The position numbers and the translations under genes are program-made. The notes under the pieces are model-generated. The model had not been told where the DNA came from, searched no databases, and saw only the letters and a program-made list of their open reading frames with translations. Shown here piece by piece: positions 8,371 to 16,712 of a stretch of 64,000 nt of DNA (within the stretch, counting starts at the first letter, position 1; every line of letters starts with the position of its first letter). This stretch comes from Bacteroides sp. (GTDB lineage Bacteria > Bacteroidota > Bacteroidia > Bacteroidales > Bacteroidaceae). The stretch spans positions 29,832-93,831 of the forward strand of contig JAJQFD010000038.1 of assembly GCA_021201335.1 (NCBI GenBank). Direction: 5' to 3'.

Positions 8371-8969
8371 TTATTTGTTTCTATCTACTCCGTTAATTTC
8401 ATGTTGTTCCAGCATTTGCCTCAACTGTTCTTTGGTATAGGGTAATTCCGGCTCTTTTATAAATTCATCAGTGGCATCCGGATTGCTAACAAATTTCGGG
8501 TAAACGAATTTATTCGCTTGTGTATAAACGGTGTCATGACTTATGCGATTGATCCGAAGAAAGTAATAAGCCGGAGCAGAATCTGTTTTAAACCGTATCC
8601 GGTATATGTCACCCACTTCAGGATTGGCTACATATTCTTTCTTCAGCTTTTGGTTATGGAGGTTCATGAGCACTAAAAAAATATCAGGCTCAGGAATAAC
8701 CAGATACCGGTATATAGATAGAAAGGGGTTCGCATACTTTTCTCGTGCAAGCCTTTCAACCCTTTTGGTGTCTCCTGGCTCCCGCAGGATGCACAACAAG
8801 TACGTACGTCTGAGGGTCCTGTTGGAATAACAGGTAGGTAAAACAAATGGAAGTAATCTCTTTGCCAGATAATTCGAAACAGGTAAGAACCGCAATGAGG
8901 GCATGTCTCTCTGCCCCATCTGACACTTTTTGTCCGTCGAGAAGTTTTTCTACCGTATATTAGGAACAT
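8371..8969 (-). pseudogene. Zinc-ribbon membrane protein, frameshifted at a poly-T tract
   Basis: Two overlapping frames together make one protein of about 199 residues of a Bacteroidetes family of unknown function. The first part (from the ATG at 8967-8969) has a zinc ribbon with CPHCG and a second CASCG pair, the segment RDYFHLFYLPVIPTG, then a membrane helix beginning FYLYTGIWLFLSLIF. It stops at TAG after a run of seven T (plus strand A, 8675-8681). The second frame continues the helix and gives a soluble domain with NPEVGDIYRIR, YYFLRINRI and a C-terminal LRQMLEQHEING. One extra T would restore the frame. It may be a true mutation, slippage-based switching, or a sequencing error. The neighbours are unrelated in function. 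Confidence 0.7.
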
Positions 8970-9311
8970 ACATCTACTATTTTCAACATTCCGATCATTT
9001 TCGGGTTGCAAGTTTATACTTTTTTTTAGATTACCTACATAATAGACATAAAAAGAGCATTGATAAACAAATATTGTTCTTTTAGTCGGAATTAGTTTTT
9101 GCTTTCTCTGAGGGGTGATGGAGAAATAAAATTCTTTTTTAGCTTTGTAGTGTTAATTGAATTATTGTAATTTTTCTCACTTAAACTTTATACTTGTTTA
9201 TTACTAAAGTTTCCTTTTTCACTCTCTTTAAGGTGACTTTTTGTTAGCAAAAGACCTATGGACTAAACGTGTGATTTGTACAGTCTTAACCAAGACTGTA
9301 CAAATCTCTTT
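8970..9311. other. 342-base intergenic stretch, one strong hairpin
   Basis: AT-rich DNA without a supported reading frame. Its only notable item is the inverted repeat at 9273-9306, described separately. Confidence 0.5.
9273..9306 (+). terminator. Perfect 15-bp hairpin followed by T-rich run
   Basis: GATTTGTACAGTCTT (9273-9287) pairs with AAGACTGTACAAATC (9292-9306) around a 4-base loop, followed by TCTTTTTA on the plus strand. It has the form of a plus-strand intrinsic terminator, but the adjacent gene is on the minus strand and no plus-strand gene precedes it. It may instead be an mRNA 3'-end stabilising hairpin of the minus-strand lipoprotein gene. Confidence 0.5.
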
Positions 9312-10205
9312 TTATTCCCCTAGCATCTCTTTAATAATTTTATCCGATAGGCTATTTTCGGATGAAGTCTTTATAGTTAGGTGAGATTTTAATAAGGCAA
9401 GCTCAAGTTCCGGATAGTTCGTGCTATACTCTTCCGTGAAGTACTCTGCCAGTGTCAGGAAGATGGGAGGAGTGGATGCCATTCTGCTATCCTGTCCCCG
9501 GCTGAGATCCCAGTTTAAGCCAAAAAAATGGTTAATGGCTCCCAGACCATATCCTCCGCTGAGTATAGGAAAAGAGAATTCCTGCCATTCACTATTTTCT
9601 GGGTAACGGAAAAATATATAAGGTTCTTTTTCTTGTAACACGAATTCATATTCTCCTTTGTGGATAATTTCATCTTTAGAAGATAAGATATAAAGTGTAC
9701 GGGGAGAATCTTTTACCAGCACGAATTTCTCATCCGGAGTAAACCAACTGTTTTCTTTCATACCTTTTGATATTTGATACGCATTTTCCCAGTTTTTATC
9801 TTTCAGGTTTATAACTTCTTCCTGTCCTCCACATTTAAGAACCAGATAAGGATCTATCACAGTGATACGCAGTTTTACTTCCTGCAAAGTGACTTTGTCA
9901 GTGACAGTAAAGGTGGTTCTACCTTTACTTTTGGTGTTTATCTTTATGCACCCAAAGAGAGATGTACCGTAACCGGGTCCTGGAAGTTCAATGGAGGCCG
10001 TTGCAATGCTTTCATCCTCCGATTGAATGCCATAATTGGAGTTTCCGCTTTTAATGGAAATGTTCACATCGCTTTCCGACATGGTTAATACATATTCATA
10101 AGAATTAAAGCTCAGGTCGTAAATCCGGGGCTTGTCATCACTGTCGCAAGAGATTAAACAAAGGGAAGTGAACAGAATAGCGAATAGTAAATGTAATTTC
10201 TTCAT
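9312..10205 (-). CDS. Lipoprotein of unknown function with Ig-like N-terminal region
   Basis: 297-residue predicted lipoprotein: charged start, hydrophobic stretch and lipobox LISC with Cys20, followed by Asp residues. Residues about 30-115 look like a bacterial Ig-like fold of the BIG2 type (SEDESIATASIE, GRTTFTVTDK). The rest, including YLVLKCGGQEEVINL and an aromatic region YIFFRYPENSEWQEFSFP, is not recognised. No co-oriented neighbour is close enough to be an operon partner; upstream lies 1 kb of repeats. Likely outer-membrane anchored; function unknown. Confidence 0.7.
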   Translation of the reverse strand: MKKLHLLFAILFTSLCLISCDSDDKPRIYDLSFNSYEYVLTMSESDVNISIKSGNSNYGIQSEDESIATASIELPGPGYGTSLFGCIKINTKSKGRTTFTVTDKVTLQEVKLRITVIDPYLVLKCGGQEEVINLKDKNWENAYQISKGMKENSWFTPDEKFVLVKDSPRTLYILSSKDEIIHKGEYEFVLQEKEPYIFFRYPENSEWQEFSFPILSGGYGLGAINHFFGLNWDLSRGQDSRMASTPPIFLTLAEYFTEEYSTNYPELELALLKSHLTIKTSSENSLSDKIIKEMLGE

Positions 10206-10417
10206 ATTATACGTTTATTTAGTTTATGATTCTTTGATAAAGACAGACATATGCTGTAAACTCCCTATGAAGAGATGAGAAATTGATACCTGCTTTTTGT
10301 TGAAAAGGAAAAATAGATACAAGTCTTTCACTTTTCGATTCTTTATATTTATTCCGTTTAAGAGTTTCATAATTAACTCTATTAACTCTTTTTTTTACTA
10401 CTGCTCTTGTATTCGAC

Positions 10418-10509
10418 AAGATGCACATCTTATAGATGATAAGATGTACATCCTGTATGTTACGAGATGTGCATCCTATACCTGACAAGATGTGCATCCT
10501 GTCGGATGT
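10418..10509. repeat. Tandem repeat, four units of 23 bases
   Basis: Units begin at 10418, 10441, 10464 and 10487. Each carries the core AAGATGTGCATCCT or a close variant (GATG-2-CATC is itself a small dyad), followed by about nine variable bases. No spacers, so it is not CRISPR. Confidence 0.8.
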
Positions 10510-10603
10510 TTGTAGGACGCAAGTAAAAGAAGGGTAGGGCTTATGTAAGAATAGAATTGTTTGGTTGTAAATAGCTGAAGCGTGCATAGTTGAGCGCAGG
10601 CTA

Positions 10604-10809
10604 ACAGCCTTTTCTTCTTTGCTTTAGATCATATATTCGTATTGTTGATCAGGGTAAAATACTATCTCACAGCCTTTGCTTCTTTGCCCTTAAATTATAT
10701 ATCCGTATCGTCGATCCAAATATGATCACTGTCTTACAGCTTTTCTTTCTTTATCCGAGATCATATACCCGTATCTTTGATTAGGATAAAACTACTGTCT
10801 TACAGCCTT
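10604..10809. repeat. Degenerate tandem repeat, about three units of 65-67 bases
   Basis: Units start with ACAGCCTTT-like sequence at 10604, 10669 and 10736, with a truncated fourth start at 10802. Each shares a CTTCTTTG-like segment, an ATATATTCGTAT-like segment and an AxTACTxTCT end. Noncoding in all frames. Confidence 0.7.
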
Positions 10810-10895
10810 AACTCTTCTTGGGGATTGGGATAAGAGAAATTGACTTTGTTGTAGAGGTACTTAATTTGAAAAGTAGGGAGAAATTAATATCAGTC

Positions 10896-11265
10896 GGGTT
10901 CGGAAGATTTTAAGACGTTAAACTCTGTAAGAAATCCCGCAGGGATTGCATGTTCATAACCGTGGGATACATATCCCACGGGATAAGAGATAGAATAATC
11001 CCGTGAGCCATGAAGTGGGTCAATAATATATTCTTCACCCCCTATTGGGGCTGTCAGAGTAGAGTCGGGTTAGCTGTTTCCACGGGATGTAACCCCGTGG
11101 TTATGCACATCAAATCCCTCCGGGATCTTAACAGACCATAGATTTTGGCTTGATGGCTAAGAAATGTTATCTCCCGACCACGACTGGATATCCATCCCAC
11201 GGTTATGCACCTGTAATCCCTCCGGGATTTCTTCTAGATTTTAAGACGTTAAAATCAAGAAGAAC
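10896..11265. repeat. Interspersed palindromic repeat, copy A
   Basis: Contains several small palindromes: AATCCCGCAGGGATT, CCGTGGGATA with its inverse ATCCCACGG, CCACGGGATG with CCCCGTGG, and ATCCCTCCGGGAT. Shared landmarks with copy B near 15.0-15.4 kb are GAAGTGGGTCAATAATATAT, TTCACCCCCT-TxGGGGCTG, and ACAGACCATAGATTTTGG followed by GATGGCTAAGAAATG. Same orientation as copy B. No coding frame; it resembles a REP-like or nonautonomous dispersed element. Confidence 0.8.
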
Positions 11266-11274
11266 ACGACTGAG

Positions 11275-12147
11275 TTAATATCCACTAAATGTATTTCCCT
11301 GGCTTAAATCGCCTGTGCGGTAGCCTTTGTAAAACCAGTCATGCCGTTGTTTGGAGGTACCGTGAGTAAAAGAGTCTGGTACGCTATATCCCTGAGCTTC
11401 TTCCTGCAACCGATCATCTCCAATGGCACTTGCCGCATTCAGGGCTTCATCAATATCATCGGCATCCAGACTGCCAAACATTTGCTGGGTATGATAAGCC
11501 CAATAACCGGCATAAAAATCGGCTTGTAATTCGAGGGCTACAGATATCGCGTTTGCCTGCGTTTGGCTAGAATTGGACATTTGCTGGTGTGCCTGGTCAA
11601 GAGTACCTAGTAGCTTCTGCACATGATGCCCCACTTCGTGAGCAATAACATAGGCATAGGCAAAATCTCCCCCTGCACGGAGTTGGGTTTCCATTTGCCG
11701 GAAGAAGGAAAGGTCTACGTATATATTTTCATCGACCGAGCAGTAGAAAGGTCCGGTGGAACTTTGGGCTGTTCCGCAGGCAGAAGTTGTATAACCTGAA
11801 AATAGCACAAGGGTAGGTTTGCGGTAGCTGCGTCCCATCTGCTGAAAAGCGGCAGTCCATACATCTTCCGTATCAGCGAGGACTACGGAAACAAACCGGG
11901 CCAGTGAATCTTGTTCGGCAGAAGGAGTATATGTTTGCGAATAACCCGAGGTGTTTCCCGGATCACTTCCACCGATTAACTCTAATACCTGCAATGGATT
12001 TCCGCCCATTATCCAGATAATAATAGCTACTACCACTAATCCGATACCACTTTGCAGATTACAGCCGATGCGGCCGCCGCCAAAACTACCACCTTGTGAG
12101 CGGCGATCGTCTACATTTTCACTTCCTCTTCTTCCTTGCCATTCCAT
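11275..12147 (-). CDS. ypfJ: YpfJ-type neutral zinc metallopeptidase
   Basis: 290-residue protein of the putative neutral zinc metallopeptidase family. The N-terminus is Gly/Arg-rich (SQGGSFGGGR), then a single membrane helix (about 34-48) and an extracytoplasmic domain. The zinc site HEVGH is at 170-174 and a later Glu-rich segment ELQADFYAGYWAY supplies the third ligand region. Other family signatures are LVLFSGYTTSACGTA and FYCSVDENIYVDLSFF, with a C-terminal HGTSKQRHDWFYKGY. Proteolytic activity is inferred from the family. It follows the DUF2207 gene by about 100 bases on the same strand and may be co-transcribed with it and LemA; flanking repeats close this block off. Confidence 0.9.
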   Translation of the reverse strand: MEWQGRRGSENVDDRRSQGGSFGGGRIGCNLQSGIGLVVVAIIIWIMGGNPLQVLELIGGSDPGNTSGYSQTYTPSAEQDSLARFVSVVLADTEDVWTAAFQQMGRSYRKPTLVLFSGYTTSACGTAQSSTGPFYCSVDENIYVDLSFFRQMETQLRAGGDFAYAYVIAHEVGHHVQKLLGTLDQAHQQMSNSSQTQANAISVALELQADFYAGYWAYHTQQMFGSLDADDIDEALNAASAIGDDRLQEEAQGYSVPDSFTHGTSKQRHDWFYKGYRTGDLSQGNTFSGY

Positions 12148-12245
12148 ACGTTGTCCTTAAAAACATGAAACATTCATTCCCGGCTTTTAGTTCAATGTCT
12201 TTCCCATAAAATGAAAATTAGTCTTCGTGGGGTGAACAGACTTCT

Positions 12246-14162
12246 TTACCAGCCTCTTCCTCCGCCACCGCCTCCTCCGCCACCGGAAAATCCGCCTCCA
12301 CTGCTACCGGAGCTCCAACTACTTGAACCGGAGCTTCCGCTACTGTCGGAAGAAGAGGATACGGTAGGGTCTATTTTTGCACTCCTTATGGAAGAATTGA
12401 GGGAGCTGGCTAAAGTTGAAGCCAGCAATGTGGAAGTAAATGGTGCCTTATCCACATACCAGTCCGGACTATAATTGGCTGCCCGGAGCACATTATCGAA
12501 CTTCTTGCCCCATTCATTTTCCACATCGAGCGCTATGGCATAAGGCAGGTATTGTTCAAATAGTTCCGGTGTGCGTTCCGGTGGTGTTAAAAGATTAAGC
12601 CGGTTCTCCTCGGCAGTTTTCAGGTACATTCGGAAACCTTCCAACTCTGCCTTGGTTTGAGCACCCAGTGGCGTGGGCGCTTTTATTAAGTAAGTGTAGA
12701 TACCCAGGGAAAGGAACATCGTCACCAGAAATACACTGGTAATGAAACTTTCGGTAGAAAACAGTAAGCTAAGGGTTGACACGGAAGGCATAAGAGTAAA
12801 TCCGACTCCCATAAGAAGGAAAATGATACTGCCACAACCTTTCTGAGTAAGACCGACATTAAACAAAAATACTCCCGCAGCAATAAATGGCAGTAAGAAT
12901 AACAACGGTAGAGCTGCACCGCCTTCCTGGGTTAGTATGAAGTACAAAATGGTAAAAAGCGCTGTCAGTAATATTCCCCAGACGACATATTTAAAGTTAT
13001 GCCGGAAAAAGTCTTTCAGGTTCCATTCGGTAGATAATGTCTTTCCTAATGCCTTACTGGCAGCAGAGAATTTTGTGTGATGCTTATCTGAAACAGTAAT
13101 CGACTGACTGGTTGTGGACGTAAAAAGCTTAGAATATATCTTCTTTTCTTCGCTGGTCATTTCCCTTTTCTTTTCTGTGGTTTGCAGTGTGAAATACTTG
13201 TTCAGAAAAGAAATCCTGATGTTTCCTTTAATAGCCATACTGATTAACGCAACCGTGAATGCTTTATTGTCAGCAGCTCTTTTATACAGGTATCGCACTA
13301 CGGCTGGCGACCATCCATGTGGCGGATTAAATGTAGGAATTACTACCGGTTTCTCCGGGTCTACACCTACTTTTTTCCAGGTGTAAAAGTAATAGCCAAG
13401 CATAAGGGTAAGGAAGAGGCAGGTTAAAATCAACTTCTTGTACTTTAGCCAGAATAACTGAATCCAGCTGGGAGGGGGAGGACGTTTGATAATATGCGGG
13501 GTGAAGGATGCTGCGACGGTTAGCCCTTCTTTATAACCCAGCGGTCCATTGCTCCGAAACTTAATTTGGTTATTGGTAACATCGGCGGAGCAGTCGGAAG
13601 CGGTGGAACCATAATTTCCGGTATAACAAGCTGTATTGATGGGGGAAGCACCTTCGGGTAGATGGAGCGTTGCAGATGCTTCTTCAATGGCAAAGAACCA
13701 TTCATTTCCCGTAACATTCCAGTAGAGTTCGTCAAAGTCATCGAAGAAACCTACATGTCCGTAGCTTTCGTACACGATGGTGTATTCGTAAATCCCCGGT
13801 TGCAATCGGACGTCTGCATTTCCGATGTAGATTTCACGATAGCCATTGGTGTCTTCTGTCTTGTATTTTTCTTTCTTTCCATCCCGTTGAACCTCCGTTA
13901 CTTTGAAGTTTACCCTTTCTTTTTTCCCCTCCTTTGTAGTACGGTATAGCGGGATGCTTCTTACGATTCCCCGTTGGATATCGTATAGTCCTCCATATAC
14001 CTTAATGGACTCTGATACGGTTACTTTACCATCTGTTTCAATATCAATGTCGGAGTGAAAGCGGATGATTCTTTCCACCTCGTAGTTAGCATCTTGTGCC
14101 TGAACAGGAAAAAAGAGCAGCAGGAATAAACCTACTAAAAGACTTTTGCAGATTAATTTCAT
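12246..14162 (-). CDS. DUF2207 membrane protein
   Basis: 638-residue membrane protein. It has a signal peptide (cleavage after VQAQ), a large N-terminal beta-rich extracytoplasmic domain of the DUF2207 type (YEVERIIRFHSDIDIETDGKVTVSESIKVYG), a membrane helix near 238-258, a cytoplasmic region with VRYLYKRAADNKAFTVALISMAIKG, and a cluster of helices around 390-490. The C-terminal 45 residues are a Ser-rich then Gly-rich tail ending GGGGGGGGRGW, a common ending in this family. The start overlaps the LemA stop in ATGA, so translation is coupled. LemA plus DUF2207 pairs are common in bacteria, but the biochemical role is unknown. Confidence 0.9.
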   Translation of the reverse strand: MKLICKSLLVGLFLLLFFPVQAQDANYEVERIIRFHSDIDIETDGKVTVSESIKVYGGLYDIQRGIVRSIPLYRTTKEGKKERVNFKVTEVQRDGKKEKYKTEDTNGYREIYIGNADVRLQPGIYEYTIVYESYGHVGFFDDFDELYWNVTGNEWFFAIEEASATLHLPEGASPINTACYTGNYGSTASDCSADVTNNQIKFRSNGPLGYKEGLTVAASFTPHIIKRPPPPSWIQLFWLKYKKLILTCLFLTLMLGYYFYTWKKVGVDPEKPVVIPTFNPPHGWSPAVVRYLYKRAADNKAFTVALISMAIKGNIRISFLNKYFTLQTTEKKREMTSEEKKIYSKLFTSTTSQSITVSDKHHTKFSAASKALGKTLSTEWNLKDFFRHNFKYVVWGILLTALFTILYFILTQEGGAALPLLFLLPFIAAGVFLFNVGLTQKGCGSIIFLLMGVGFTLMPSVSTLSLLFSTESFITSVFLVTMFLSLGIYTYLIKAPTPLGAQTKAELEGFRMYLKTAEENRLNLLTPPERTPELFEQYLPYAIALDVENEWGKKFDNVLRAANYSPDWYVDKAPFTSTLLASTLASSLNSSIRSAKIDPTVSSSSDSSGSSGSSSWSSGSSGGGFSGGGGGGGGGRGW

Positions 14163-14710
14163 GAGAAAGAGATTTCGGGAGTTGATTTTTCATTTGTTCC
14201 GGCCTGGAAGAACAGCCCTTTTTGGAAGCTGAACAGATTGCCTATTATATTGGTAGGAAAGCTTTCAAGCGCAATGTTATTCTCCCGGACGGTTCCGTTG
14301 TAATATCTTCGCGCTTTTTCCAGATCGTTTTCGAGGCTTGATAGTTGTTTCTGCAGGTTCAGGAAGTTTTCATTGGCTTTCAGTTCCGGGTACTTTTCTG
14401 CTACTACCAGTAACCTGTCCAGTTGAGTAGTCAGCCGGCTTTCCGATGTTATTTGTACCTCTTGCCGGTTGGCCTGAAGAGCTTCCGAACGATACCGGGT
14501 AATTTCTTCCAGTGTATTTTGTTCGTGCTGGCTGTATCCTTTCACTATGTCCACGAGGGTAGGTACCAAGTCGTGCCGTTTTTTCAGGTAAACATCAATA
14601 ATGCTCCATGCTTCCTGCATACGATTTCTGTTTTTCACCAGTTTGTTGTAAATAAAGATGATGCTGGCTAAAAGAAAGACCAGCAACAGGCTTATTAGAA
14701 TCGCTGTCAT
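14159..14710 (-). CDS. lemA: LemA family protein
   Basis: 183-residue LemA family protein: N-terminal membrane helix (residues 3-23) followed by NRMQEAWSIIDVYLKKRHDLVPTL, the hallmark of the family, and a helical bundle (KGYSQHEQNTLEEITRYR, YPELKANENFLNLQKQLSSLENDLEKARRYYN). Ends with AGTNEKSTPEISFS. First gene of a coupled pair with DUF2207 (4-base overlap). Role in the family is poorly known; some members affect envelope or regulatory functions. Upstream lies a 690-base repeat region. Confidence 0.93.
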   Translation of the reverse strand: MTAILISLLLVFLLASIIFIYNKLVKNRNRMQEAWSIIDVYLKKRHDLVPTLVDIVKGYSQHEQNTLEEITRYRSEALQANRQEVQITSESRLTTQLDRLLVVAEKYPELKANENFLNLQKQLSSLENDLEKARRYYNGTVRENNIALESFPTNIIGNLFSFQKGLFFQAGTNEKSTPEISFS

Positions 14711-15402
14711 GTGTATTGAGTTGGGTGATTTTGTTGTTACCCGGCAAATCTACATAAATTAATCCGATTTATAAACAATACGGTATTGTTTTGCCGGAAG
14801 GAAGGGGCAATGTCGTCAGCTTAGGGAGATCAGCCGTTTGGTGAATATCAGCTAATCTTTTATCCGGAACGGGTAGCATGTGCTTAACCACGGGGTAAGA
14901 TATCCCGTGGAAAGAAGGTAGAGACAGGAAAGAGAGCCCTGAAAGGGGTTAATAGCCATTCTTCTTCACCTCCGTTCGGAGCTAAGTTGATAAGAGCCCT
15001 TGTTTGCTACCACGGGATATACATCCAGTCATGATCGGAAGATTTGAAGACGTTAAATCTAGAAGAATCCCGTAGGGATTGCAGGTGCATAACCGTGGGA
15101 TGGATATCCCACGGGATAGGATATAGAAATATCTCCGTGAGCCGCGAAGTGGGTCAATAATATATTCTTCACCCCCTGTCGGGGCTGTGTGGGTAGAGTT
15201 GGGACGTCTATTCCACGGGATTACATCCCGTGGTTATGCACATCAAATCCCGAAGGGATTTTTTAACAGACCATAGATTTTGGATTGATGGCTAAGAAAT
15301 GTTATCTTCCGACCACGACTGTATCCCACGGCTATCCACATATAATCCCTTTGGGATAGGGAATTAGTTATTAGATTGGCGACATTGAAGAAGGGTACCT
15401 CC
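14711..15402. other. 692-base intergenic region occupied mainly by repeats
   Basis: No coding frame is supported. Contains a short unit (about 14875-15035) with CACGGGGTAAGATATCCCGTG-like palindromes and then repeat copy B. The LemA promoter must be in the right-hand 160 bases. Confidence 0.6.
15035..15360. repeat. Interspersed palindromic repeat, copy B
   Basis: Near-copy of the element at 10.9-11.3 kb in the same orientation: CGGAAGATT-GAAGACGTTAAA, AATCCCGTAGGGATT, CCGTGGGATGGATATCCCACGG, GAAGTGGGTCAATAATATAT and ACAGACCATAGATTTTGG in the same order. Small differences are concentrated in loops of the palindromes. An additional partial unit precedes it (14875-15035). Confidence 0.8.
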
Positions 15403-16704
15403 TTAGGGAAGCAATATCTCGAACTTTGTCCATCCGTTTTCAGACGTCAGGCTAAATTTACATTTGTGGTTTATCAGTACATCCCGTACGAACATTAATC
15501 CGATTCCCTGTCCGGTTGATTTGGTACTAAAGAAGGGGGTAAATAGTTTTTCTTTTACTTCATCCGGAATACCCGGTCCGTTATCTTCCACTACTATGGA
15601 TAAAGGCGAGGTTCTGGTTATAATTCTTATTTCCCCATTTTCTCCAATTGCCTCGTAAGCGTTTTTAATGATATTCACCAGTACCTGTTCAAACTGTATA
15701 CCATCCACATAAATTGACTGATCTTTCTCTGCCAGTGACAAATGCAGATGGATATTACGACGCAGGCATTCACTCCGGGTCAGGGCATCCACCGCCCGTA
15801 TCTGTTCATTCAATGAAATAAGAGAAGGGGTGGGTGCAGGTATCTTTACGACCTCAGCCAGGTTGCAGACAAACTGAGCCAGGTTATGGCAACGATCATG
15901 AGAAGCATTCAGGATCGGAACGACCTCTTTCCAGGTATTCTGTTCGTCTTGTTCCAGTATCTCCGATAGTACATTCAGGGTTGATCCGATAGCACCCACG
16001 GAATTATTGACTTCGTGAGACATCATCCGGATAATGCGTTCGTAGGAGTCTTTTTCTGTTTTCAGTAATTCGCGGGTAAATTCTTCAATCAGGATAAACG
16101 GATGCTCAAACCCCAGGTCGGCAAAAGAAGAGCGGACACATCGGTATATTGCCCTGCCGGATGTTTGTACTACGATTTCATCTCCTCTCTTCATTCCGGC
16201 AAGTCGGCTCGAAAGTTCAATTTCTGAACCCAATAGAGTTTTTCCACGTACATCGTCGAGGCTGTCAATTTGGAGCAATTTCAGTCCGGAAGAGTTGATA
16301 TCCGAGATGCGCTCGTTAAAATCTAGTATAATAATACCCTGGGGAGAAGCCTGTATTAATAAATCCAGGAATTGATTCTTTTCGCGAACAGACAGCCGCT
16401 CTTTCCTTAGGTTGGTCATCATACGATTGAATACTTCAATCATCTGATTAGCCTCTTTGTTTTTAACAGGTCGGAGACGGGTTGAGAAATCTTGTTCGTT
16501 CAGTAGCTTCATACTACTAACTATTAACTGATAAGGTTTAATCAGTTTCTTATCCAGAAAGAAATAAACTAAAACCGGTATGATAAGGATGCCAGGCAGA
16601 AGCCATAAAGAGCTTCCATTTTGCCGTAGATAGACATACACTCCTCCCAGACCTATTCCCGCCAGAAAAACAATGATGATACCCGTTATAAGTTTATATT
16701 TCAT
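15403..16704 (-). CDS. Sensor histidine kinase of the exporter operon
   Basis: 433-residue membrane histidine kinase. Two hydrophobic helices (6-26 and 33-50) are separated by only a few residues, so there is almost no periplasmic sensor loop. A HAMP-like linker (to about 105), a PAS domain (about 108-210), and the kinase core follow: phosphoacceptor His230 in MMSHEVNNS, N box NIIKNAYEAIG, G1 DNGPGIPD, G2 GQGIGLMFV. Such short-loop kinases often sense signals in or at the membrane. Begins 8 bases after the regulator stop, so it is the last gene of the operon starting with the ABC ATPase. It should phosphorylate the sigma-54 regulator. Confidence 0.9.
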   Translation of the reverse strand: MKYKLITGIIIVFLAGIGLGGVYVYLRQNGSSLWLLPGILIIPVLVYFFLDKKLIKPYQLIVSSMKLLNEQDFSTRLRPVKNKEANQMIEVFNRMMTNLRKERLSVREKNQFLDLLIQASPQGIIILDFNERISDINSSGLKLLQIDSLDDVRGKTLLGSEIELSSRLAGMKRGDEIVVQTSGRAIYRCVRSSFADLGFEHPFILIEEFTRELLKTEKDSYERIIRMMSHEVNNSVGAIGSTLNVLSEILEQDEQNTWKEVVPILNASHDRCHNLAQFVCNLAEVVKIPAPTPSLISLNEQIRAVDALTRSECLRRNIHLHLSLAEKDQSIYVDGIQFEQVLVNIIKNAYEAIGENGEIRIITRTSPLSIVVEDNGPGIPDEVKEKLFTPFFSTKSTGQGIGLMFVRDVLINHKCKFSLTSENGWTKFEILLP

Positions 16705-16712
16705 CCGTTAGA

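Larger units (their letters stand above)
10206..11274. other. 1.07-kb repeat-rich intergenic region
   Basis: No gene is supported. The stretch contains a 23-base tandem array, a 66-base degenerate tandem array and one copy of a palindromic interspersed repeat, each listed separately. Confidence 0.7.

Noticed and set aside
10418..10509. CRISPR array
   Set aside because: Units are contiguous 23-base repeats without unique spacers, and no cas gene is nearby.
10219..10587. Minus-strand 122-residue frame
   Set aside because: It is made mostly of the 23-base tandem repeats and AT-rich DNA; no protein-like features.
12211..12474. Plus-strand Pro/Glu-rich frame of 87 residues
   Set aside because: Antisense to the Ser/Gly-rich tail of the DUF2207 protein; its composition is a by-product.
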